Program-made: the position numbers and the translations under genes
From: Betaproteobacteria bacterium
Lineage (GTDB): Bacteria; Pseudomonadota; Gammaproteobacteria; Burkholderiales; Burkholderiaceae_C
Assembly: GCA_009922295.1 (NCBI GenBank)
Contig: RFWA01000156.1
Location: forward strand, 1-6,149
Reading direction: 5' to 3'
Length of the DNA stretch: 6,149 nt
The notes under the pieces: model-generated
Database searches by the model: none
What the model was told of the DNA's origin: nothing
What the model saw: the letters and a program-made list of their open reading frames with translations, nothing else
Shown here: positions 1 to 4,937 of the stretch, one piece after another
How the letters are laid out: every line of letters starts with the position of its first letter
How positions within the stretch are numbered: position 1 is the first letter of the stretch

Positions 1-328
1 GCTGATTGATGTCGTGATGATCTCCAACCTGCTGATCATGGTGATTGTGGGCGGCTATGAGACCTTTGTCAGCCGCATGGAGCTTGAAGGCCACCCCGAC
101 CAGCCCGAATGGTTGAGCCATGTCAACGCCTCTGTGCTGAAGGTCAAGCTGGCCACCGCGATCATTGGCATAAGCTCCATCCACCTGCTCAAAACCTTCA
201 TCAACGCGGCCAACTACGATGAAAAAGTGTTGATCGCGCAAACTGCGATCCACGTCACCTTTTTGCTGTCCGCCATGGCCATCGCCTACACCGACCGGCT
301 GATGTCACGCCCCGACGCTGGGCATTGA
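1..328 (+). CDS. YqhA/UPF0114 (TIGR00645) family inner-membrane protein, 3' part only
   Basis: The reading frame is open from base 2 to a TGA at 326-328, so the gene begins left of the window; 108 codons are visible. The visible residues resemble the C-terminal two thirds of E. coli YqhA. Shared features are an Asp-Val-Val-Met-Ile-Ser-Asn-Leu-Leu-Ile-Met run ending in a GGYETFVSR motif, then LKVKLATAIIGISSIHLL, and a final hydrophobic helix (IHVTFLLSAMAIAYTDRL). Two or three membrane-spanning stretches can be seen: one before GGYE, one around IIGISSIHLL and one near the C terminus. The family consists of small multi-spanning inner-membrane proteins of unknown biochemical role. It ends 89 bases before the fumarase start on the same strand, and no clear terminator lies between them. 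A GTG at 14 is in frame, but the homology continues upstream of it, so it is not the start. The family assignment is confident; the function is unknown. Confidence 0.85.
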   Translation, partial: LIDVVMISNLLIMVIVGGYETFVSRMELEGHPDQPEWLSHVNASVLKVKLATAIIGISSIHLLKTFINAANYDEKVLIAQTAIHVTFLLSAMAIAYTDRLMSRPDAGH

Positions 329-417
329 GACCTCGGATCGTGGATGGGGTCGGTTGGTTAAACTCAAAGGCGTTTTCACCCGACTTCCTTTACCCGAACA
401 CCGAGGCTTTGCCCCCC

Positions 418-1968
418 ATGAGCACCATCCGCCAGGCTGACCTGATCGAGTCCGTTGCCGCCGCCCTGCAGTACATCAGCTACTACCACCCCAGCGACTA
501 CATTGCCCACCTGGCCCGCGCCTACGAGCATGAGCAGAGCGTTGCGGCCAAGGATGCGATTGCGCAGATCCTGACCAACAGCAAGATGAGCGCCACGGGC
601 CATCGGCCGATCTGCCAGGACACGGGCATCGTCAATGTGTTCCTCAAACTCGGCATGGGCGTGCGGCTGGAGGGCTTCACCGGCGGGCTGGACGACGCCA
701 TTAACGAGGGCGTGCGTCGCGCCTACAACCACCCGGACAACACCTTGCGCGCCAGCATCGTGGCCGATCCGGAGTTCGCGCGTAAAAACACCAAGGACAA
801 CACGCCAGCGGTCATCTTCACCGAGATCGTGCCGGGGGACACGATGGAGGTGACGGTCGCGGCCAAAGGCGGCGGCAGCGAGAACAAGAGCAAACTGGTG
901 ATGCTCAACCCTGGCGACTCGGTGGTGGACTGGGTGCTGAAGACCGTCCCCACCATGGGCGCGGGTTGGTGCCCGCCCGGCATGCTGGGCATCGGCATCG
1001 GCGGCACTGCCGAAAAAGCCGTGCTAATGGCCAAAGAAAGCCTGATGGACGACCTGGACATGTACGAGCTGCAGGCCAAGGCCAGTGCCGGCGCTGCTTT
1101 GAGCCAGACCGAGTCGCTGCGCCTGGAATTGTTTGAGAAGGTCAACGCGCTGGGCATCGGCGCCCAGGGCCTGGGCGGCCTGACTACCGTGCTCGACGTG
1201 AAGATCAAGATGTACCCCACGCACGCCGCCAGCAAGCCGGTGGCCATGATCCCCAACTGCGCCGCCACCCGCCATGCGCATTTCGTGATGGATGGCAGTG
1301 GCCCGGTTTACCTCGACCCGCCCTCGCTCGACCTGTGGCCCAACGTGGCCTGGACGCCCGACTATGTCAAGAGCCGCAAGGTCAACCTTGACACCCTCAC
1401 ACCGCAGGAAGTGGCCAGCTGGAAGCCCGGCGACACCCTGCTGCTGAACGGCAAGATGCTGACCGGCCGCGACGCCGCCCACAAGCGCATCCAGGACATG
1501 CTGTCACGAGGCGACAAGCTGCCAGTGGATTTCACCAATCGCGTCATCTACTACGTGGGCCCGGTCGACCCGGTCAAGGACGAGGCCGTGGGCCCGGCCG
1601 GCCCGACCACCGCCACCCGCATGGACGGTTTCACCGAGATGATGCTTCGCGACACCGGTCTGATCGCCATGATTGGCAAGGCCGAGCGCGGCCCGGTGGC
1701 GATCGAAGCCATCCGCAAACACCAGAGCGCCTACCTGATGGCCGTGGGCGGCGCCGCCTACCTGGTCAGCAAGGCGATCAAAACCGCCAAGGTGGTCGGT
1801 TTCGCTGACCTGGGCATGGAAGCCATCTACGAGTTCGATGTGGTGGACATGCCGGTCACGGTGGCGGTGGATGCCGGCGGCACCAGCGCCCACATCACCG
1901 GGCCGGCTGAGTGGCAAAAGCGCATCGCCAGCGGCGAGTTCAAGGGGATCGCGGTCAAGTCGAACTGA
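418..1968 (+). CDS. fumA: Fumarate hydratase, class I ([4Fe-4S]-dependent)
   Basis: This enzyme would interconvert fumarate and (S)-malate in the cytosolic TCA cycle, using an oxygen-sensitive [4Fe-4S] cluster. The 516-residue protein carries the three expected cluster cysteines: C66 in GHRPICQDTG, C185 in GAGWCPPGM and C281 in IPNCAATRHAHF. Their spacing (119 and 96 residues) is close to that of E. coli FumA. Other family blocks are AAKGGGSENKSK (about 148-159), GIGIGGTAEKAVLMAKE, GAQGLGGLTTVLDVKIK, the GPAGPTTATRM stretch (392-402) that starts the C-terminal catalytic domain, and LMAVGGAAYLVSKAI. The ATG at 418 is chosen because the family-like sequence (STIRQADLIESVAAALQYIS) begins there. 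An in-frame TTG at 325 overlaps the previous gene and adds residues unlike the family. A GAGG at 403-406 lies 11 bases before the ATG, a rather long spacing for a ribosome site. The protein appears intact. The symbol fumA is used for the class I type; it could equally be named fumB. Confidence 0.95.
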   Translation: MSTIRQADLIESVAAALQYISYYHPSDYIAHLARAYEHEQSVAAKDAIAQILTNSKMSATGHRPICQDTGIVNVFLKLGMGVRLEGFTGGLDDAINEGVRRAYNHPDNTLRASIVADPEFARKNTKDNTPAVIFTEIVPGDTMEVTVAAKGGGSENKSKLVMLNPGDSVVDWVLKTVPTMGAGWCPPGMLGIGIGGTAEKAVLMAKESLMDDLDMYELQAKASAGAALSQTESLRLELFEKVNALGIGAQGLGGLTTVLDVKIKMYPTHAASKPVAMIPNCAATRHAHFVMDGSGPVYLDPPSLDLWPNVAWTPDYVKSRKVNLDTLTPQEVASWKPGDTLLLNGKMLTGRDAAHKRIQDMLSRGDKLPVDFTNRVIYYVGPVDPVKDEAVGPAGPTTATRMDGFTEMMLRDTGLIAMIGKAERGPVAIEAIRKHQSAYLMAVGGAAYLVSKAIKTAKVVGFADLGMEAIYEFDVVDMPVTVAVDAGGTSAHITGPAEWQKRIASGEFKGIAVKSN

Positions 1969-2007
1969 TGGTGAGTTCGTGGGCTGGTAACAGGCCGTTA
2001 TTTGCAG

Positions 2008-2101
2008 GATCAGGGTGGCGGGGCATTCGGCTCCGCGGCTGTCCCCCGCCCGGTGGGCTCCTCCTTGATGCCGCTGCGCCGAATGCCCCACCACCCTGAT
2101 C
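2008..2101. repeat. 94-bp imperfect palindrome between two convergent gene ends
   Basis: Arm 2008-2031 and arm 2078-2101 are inverted copies over 24 bases with one difference (C at 2019 opposite A at 2090). Read on the minus strand, that pair becomes a G-U wobble, so the stem is unbroken in minus-strand RNA. Inside the arms, GCGGC (2035-2039) pairs with GCCGC (2070-2074). GCCC (2048-2051) can pair with GGGC (2055-2058) across a GGT loop. GGCGGGG at 2017-2023 could alternatively pair with CCCCGCC at 2044-2050. The element starts 40 bases after the fumarase stop and 47 bases beyond the ABC ATPase stop. No T-run follows either arm, so it is not a classic intrinsic terminator. It may still stall polymerase, protect 3' ends, or be a REP- or MITE-like intergenic repeat. 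No other copy is visible in this window. The rest of 1969-2148 shows nothing else that can be supported. Confidence 0.8.
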
Positions 2102-2148
2102 TGGTACGTTGGCTGGCGCGCCGACCACTCGCCTGCTGCAGGGGCCGA

Positions 2149-2823
2149 CTAACTACCCTGAACCCGGCCTGCCTCGATCGTGATGCAGCGGCTGCAGCGG
2201 CTGGCAATGGCGCGGTCGTGGGTGACCAGCACCAGGGTGGTGCCCTGCTCCTGGTTCAGGGCAAACATCAATTCCATCACCTTTTCGCCGGTAGCAAAGT
2301 CCAGGCTGCCGGTGGGCTCGTCGGCCAGCAGCAGGGCCGGTTGCAGCACAAAGGCGCGGGCCAGGGCCACGCGCTGCTGCTCGCCACCGCTCAGCACACG
2401 CGGGTAGTGGCGCAGTCGCTCGGCCAAGCCTACTCGACCCAGCATCGCGGTGGCCGCCTGACGAGCGTCGCGTCGGCCTGCCAGCTCCAGCGGCAACATC
2501 ACGTTCTCCAGCGCGGTCAGGTTGCCCAGCAGCTGAAAGCTCTGGAAAACGAACCCAACTTTTTGCGCCCGAACGCCAGCACGTGCGTCTTCGTCCAGGG
2601 CAAACAGGTCCTGCCCGGCGAGCCGCACCGTACCGCGGCTGGGCGTGTCAAGACCCGCCATGATGGACAGCAGCGTGCTTTTACCAGAGCCGGATGCCCC
2701 GACGATGGCTACGGTTTCCCTCGGATTGAGCGCAAAATCGATATCGCGCAAAATGTCGAGCGTGCCGGTCGAGTCGGTGACCGACTTGAACAGATGCTCG
2801 ACCGAAATAATTGAATCAGACAT
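2149..2823 (-). CDS. ybbA: ABC transporter ATP-binding protein, YbbA/LolD/MacB-type
   Basis: This 224-residue cytoplasmic ATPase has all the standard ABC elements in order: Walker A GASGSGKST (42-50), Q-loop Gln94 in FVFQSFQLL, signature LSGGEQQRVALARA (144-157), Walker B LLLADEP (164-170) with catalytic Glu169, D-loop SLD (173-175) and H-loop His202 in LVTHD. Its length and the VFQSFQLL and LTALENVMLPLELAG stretches fit the LolD/MacB/YbbA group, which pair with FtsX-type permeases and move lipids or lipoproteins, or act mechanically on envelope substrates. The ATG at 2823 begins the family-like sequence (SDSIISVEHLFKSV); a longer open frame upstream runs antisense to the esterase gene and is rejected. 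Divergence from a tesA-type gene matches the E. coli tesA/ybbA arrangement, which supports the ybbA label. No permease gene follows on this strand: only the palindrome and the convergent fumarase gene lie downstream. The substrate cannot be told from sequence. Confidence 0.88.
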   Translation of the reverse strand: MSDSIISVEHLFKSVTDSTGTLDILRDIDFALNPRETVAIVGASGSGKSTLLSIMAGLDTPSRGTVRLAGQDLFALDEDARAGVRAQKVGFVFQSFQLLGNLTALENVMLPLELAGRRDARQAATAMLGRVGLAERLRHYPRVLSGGEQQRVALARAFVLQPALLLADEPTGSLDFATGEKVMELMFALNQEQGTTLVLVTHDRAIASRCSRCITIEAGRVQGS

Positions 2824-2824
2824 G
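2821..2824. other. Overlapping divergent start codons (CATG)
   Basis: The four bases CATG serve as ATG on both strands. 2822-2824 starts the esterase on plus, and 2823-2821 starts the ABC ATPase on minus. Each gene's ribosome site and any close promoter must therefore lie inside the other's coding sequence. Neither side has a strong Shine-Dalgarno sequence: the minus side has a purine-rich AAAGAAAG ending 4 bases before its ATG, and the plus side has none. An AATAAT at 2806-2811 resembles a -10 box for the esterase but has no well-spaced -35 partner. Confidence 0.7.
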
Positions 2825-3481
2825 GGACTTTCTTTGTACCGACGACACTTTATCGCGCTTGTTATGACAGGGAGCACTTTGGGGGCATGCGCAGCGGCAT
2901 TCGCCGCTGGCAACCCGCCTGTAGCCCAGACGATACTGGTGTTGGGCGATTCATTGAGTGCCGAGTATGGCCTCAAACGTGGCACCGGCTGGGTGGCGCT
3001 TTTGGAAAATCGCCTCAAAACCGAGAAGTTGAACGCGATGGTGGTGAATGCCAGCATCAGCGGTGACACCACTTCGGGAGGCCGCTCGCGCTTGGGCGCC
3101 CTGCTAAGCCAACACCGGCCCAGCCATGTGATCATCGAGCTGGGGGGCAACGATGCCTTGCGCGGCTTACCCCTGAGCATGACCGAAGACAACCTCGGCC
3201 AGATGACGCAGGCCGCGCAAGCAGCCGGCGCCCGAGTGCTGCTGGTGGGCATGCAGGTTCCACCGAATTACGGCCGCGACTACGCCGACCGCTTTGCTGC
3301 CATGTTTGCCGCTGTCGCCAAAGCCCACAAAGCAGCCCTGGTCCCCTTTATGCTGGCCGGTGTGGGCGACGGTTCAGACCCGACACACATGTTTCAGGCC
3401 GACCGCATTCACCCCAAAGCCGAGGCCCACCCCATCATGCTCGCCAACGTCTGGCCGGCTCTGAGAAAGCTCCTCAAATGA
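2822..3481 (+). CDS. tesA: TesA-type SGNH/GDSL esterase (arylesterase / thioesterase I / lysophospholipase), exported
   Basis: This 219-residue serine hydrolase would cleave acyl esters or thioesters and probably acts in the periplasm. All four SGNH blocks are present: LVLGDSLSAEYGL with nucleophile Ser44, NASISGDTTSGG with Gly81, ELGGNDALRG with Asn110, and DRIHPKAEAH with the Asp194/His197 catalytic pair. The N terminus is a signal peptide: residues 5-10 read LYRRHF, followed by a hydrophobic stretch (11-28) and a possible signal peptidase I site at AFA. Two variants deserve note. LGAC at 20-23 fits a lipobox, so it could be a lipoprotein, and the twin-Arg RRHF resembles a Tat motif. The ATG at 2822 is chosen because the signal peptide starts there; a longer open frame back to 2645 runs antisense through the ATPase. 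It overlaps selU by 4 bases (ATGA), which suggests translational coupling. TesA family membership is firm; the physiological substrate is not known. Confidence 0.9.
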   Translation: MGLSLYRRHFIALVMTGSTLGACAAAFAAGNPPVAQTILVLGDSLSAEYGLKRGTGWVALLENRLKTEKLNAMVVNASISGDTTSGGRSRLGALLSQHRPSHVIIELGGNDALRGLPLSMTEDNLGQMTQAAQAAGARVLLVGMQVPPNYGRDYADRFAAMFAAVAKAHKAALVPFMLAGVGDGSDPTHMFQADRIHPKAEAHPIMLANVWPALRKLLK

Positions 3482-4539
3482 GCCTGACGACCCTGAGCGC
3501 TGAGCAGGCGATTGGCCGGCTAAACGAGTTTGACGCTGTCATCGACGCGCGCAGTGAAGACGAATACGCGCTAGACCATCTGCCGGGGGCGGTGAACTGG
3601 CCTACGCTGAACAACGCCGAACGGCATGAGATTGGCACGCTGTACACACAGGTCAACCCCTTTGAGGCCAAGAAGCGCGGCGCAGCCCTGGCCGCGCGCA
3701 ACATCGCTGCGCACATTGAGCGTGAGCTGATGGCCACGCCCAAGGACTGGCGGCCTCTGGCCTACTGCTGGCGTGGCGGTAAGCGCAGCGGCGCACTGTC
3801 CTTGATCCTTGACCAGATAGGGTTTCGAGTAACGCTGCTGGAAGGCGGCTACAAGGCCTTTCGTGCCGCCATGGTGGAGGATATCGCCCGCCGCGTGGTC
3901 GGGCTGGACTGGCGCGTGGTCTGCGGAACTACCGGTTCGGGCAAAACCCGGCTGCTGCAGGCGCTGTCGGAGGCCGGTGCCCAGGTGATTGACCTGGAAG
4001 CTTTGGCCAACCACCGTAGTTCAGTGCTGGGGGCTATTCCGGGCTTGGCGCAGCCCAGCCAAAAGCGTTTTGACACCCTGATCTGGGATGCGCTGTGCCA
4101 GCTCGACATCAGCCGGCCTGTCTTTATTGAAAGCGAAAGCAAGAAAGTAGGCAATGTGACCGTGCCCACGGCGCTGATTGACGCTATCCGGCAAAGCCGA
4201 TGCCTGAATCTGGTGTTGCCCGATGCCCGGCGGGTGGCGCTGCTGATGGAAGACTACGCCTTTTTTGTCAGCGACAGCGACTACTTCTGCGATCGGCTGC
4301 AGGCGCTGACGGAGCTTCGTGGCAAGGCGGTGGTGGAGGCCTGGCAGTCCTCTGTGAGAGCTGGTCGCATTGCGCCAGTGGTGCAGGAACTGCTGACCCT
4401 GCACTATGACCCGGTCTACCTTCAGTCAATGCGACGTAACTTCAAGCAGTACGAACAATCAACAACCATAACACCGCAGGACCACAGCAAAAGAGCCATG
4501 ACCGACTTGGCACAGCAAATTCTCAAAGGTCCAGGGTAA
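3478..4539 (+). CDS. selU: tRNA 2-selenouridine synthase (MnmH/SelU)
   Basis: The enzyme replaces sulfur with selenium at the 2-thiouridine of the wobble base (U34) of tRNAs for Lys, Glu and Gln, using selenophosphate from SelD and passing through a geranylated intermediate. The 353-residue protein has an N-terminal rhodanese domain (about 5-135) with the active Cys97 in YCWRGGKRSG, the same residue number as in E. coli. A C-terminal P-loop domain follows, with Walker A GTTGSGKT (150-157). Family blocks VIDLEALANHRSSVLG (170-185), FIESESKKVGNVTVP (216-230) and HYDPVY (309-314) are all present, so it looks complete and active. The ATG at 3478 overlaps the esterase stop as ATGA, and a purine-rich GAGAAAG lies just upstream. 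A functional pathway needs selD and 2-thiouridine synthesis (mnmA), neither of which is in this window. The selenium link predicts that selD is elsewhere in the genome. Confidence 0.95.
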   Translation: MSLTTLSAEQAIGRLNEFDAVIDARSEDEYALDHLPGAVNWPTLNNAERHEIGTLYTQVNPFEAKKRGAALAARNIAAHIERELMATPKDWRPLAYCWRGGKRSGALSLILDQIGFRVTLLEGGYKAFRAAMVEDIARRVVGLDWRVVCGTTGSGKTRLLQALSEAGAQVIDLEALANHRSSVLGAIPGLAQPSQKRFDTLIWDALCQLDISRPVFIESESKKVGNVTVPTALIDAIRQSRCLNLVLPDARRVALLMEDYAFFVSDSDYFCDRLQALTELRGKAVVEAWQSSVRAGRIAPVVQELLTLHYDPVYLQSMRRNFKQYEQSTTITPQDHSKRAMTDLAQQILKGPG

Positions 4540-4582
4540 ATACCTGACGCGTTAGATACGATTAACAGGCGGGACGGGCACC

Positions 4583-4595
4583 CCAAGCGGCTTGG
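4583..4595. terminator. Short hairpin between convergent selU and the small charged-protein gene
   Basis: CCAAG and CTTGG flank a CGG loop, 44 bases after the selU stop, and a short CTTT follows on the plus strand. The stem is only 5 bp and the T-run is short, so it is at best a weak transcription end site for selU. An overlapping GCTTT/AAAGC pair (4595-4599 and 4607-4611) could form instead. Nothing else is seen in 4540-4612. Confidence 0.2.
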
Positions 4596-4612
4596 CTTTG
4601 AGCTCGAAAGCG

Positions 4613-4798
4613 TCACCCTACAGTTGGAGCACCACTGTCAGGCCCAGCCTCGGCGCCCTCAGCACCCTCGACATCTGGGGCATCTGGCTCACCTTCGCCC
4701 ACCTTGCGCTCAGCCTTGTGCTTGAGCTTTTCCTCTTTCTTTTTCTTTTTTGCCAGCTCTTTCTGACGCTTTTCGTATCCGTAGTTGGGTGTTGCCAA
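4613..4798 (-). CDS. Small Lys/Glu-rich conserved hypothetical protein, TTG start
   Basis: The 61-residue product begins ATPNYGYEKRQKELAKKKKK, a pattern I recall from uncharacterised small proteobacterial proteins that share an aromatic N-terminal motif (PNYGYEKRQ). Residues 9-32 are almost all Lys, Glu, Arg, Gln, Leu and Ala, and are likely one long charged helix. Residues 34-61 are an acidic Gly/Ala/Pro/Glu tail, probably disordered. There is no signal peptide, Cys or membrane segment. TTG at 4798 is the only available start: an in-frame TGA lies four codons upstream with no ATG or GTG between. A weak GAAAG ends 6 bases before the TTG. It lies 122 bases downstream of the metC-like gene on the same strand and converges on selU. 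The codons for residues 16-18 contain an A AAA AAG heptamer. The function is unknown; a nucleic-acid or ribosome association would fit the charge but is only a guess. Confidence 0.72.
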   Translation of the reverse strand: MATPNYGYEKRQKELAKKKKKEEKLKHKAERKVGEGEPDAPDVEGAEGAEAGPDSGAPTVG

Positions 4799-4909
4799 GT
4801 TGTGCTTTCAGGTAATTACAACGACTTTAACATTTTGCAGGTGGGGTCTCACGCAGCTTGCCAGGTTTTATGCCAGCCTAGCCCAGGCGCTGGGCGCCAG
4901 TGATAGAGG

Positions 4910-4937
4910 AAAAAACTGGTTCAGGCAAGCGCTGAAC
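4910..4937 (-). terminator. Possible intrinsic terminator overlapping the metC-like stop codon
   Basis: On the minus strand a 6-bp stem, GTTCAG/CTGAAC with loop CGCTTGC, spans the TGA stop. After three bases it is followed by six T residues (plus-strand A-run 4910-4915). The stem is only half GC, so termination could be partial, leaving some readthrough into the small charged-protein gene. A second hairpin, GCCCAG/CTGGGC at 4881-4895, lies 15 bases further on but has no T-run. The rest of 4799-4909 is an AT-richer stretch in which no convincing promoter was seen. Confidence 0.4.

Noticed and set aside
331..406. CCTCGG (331-336) and CCGAGG (401-406) as an inverted repeat before the fumarase gene
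   Set aside because: Six bases separated by 64 in GC-rich DNA is expected by chance; no clear promoter or operator was found in 329-417.
325..417. Extended fumarase start at TTG 325
   Set aside because: It overlaps the previous gene's stop, adds 31 residues unlike class I fumarases, and the family-like N terminus begins at the ATG at 418.
1504..2094. 196-codon minus-strand open frame antisense to the end of the fumarase gene and running into the palindrome
   Set aside because: It is His/Gly-rich shadow coding opposite a clear fumarase domain, with no family features.
2002..2814. 270-codon plus-strand open frame antisense to the ABC ATPase
   Set aside because: It is low-complexity Gln/Gly/Arg-rich with no recognisable motif, and it mirrors a well-supported minus-strand gene, so it is a GC-rich shadow frame.
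2645..2821. Longer esterase start at 2645
   Set aside because: The added residues are antisense to the ATPase Walker A region and would bury the signal peptide inside the protein.
4592..4903. 103-codon plus-strand frame with a Leu/Phe-rich stretch that looks like a membrane helix
   Set aside because: The Phe/Leu run is the complement of the Lys/Glu codons of the small minus-strand gene, so it is an artefact of the pyrimidine tract.
4799..4909. Promoter for the small charged-protein gene in the AT-richer stretch
   Set aside because: TAATTA and CATAAA-like hexamers exist on the minus strand, but none has a well-spaced -35 match; the gene may be read from the metC-like transcript.
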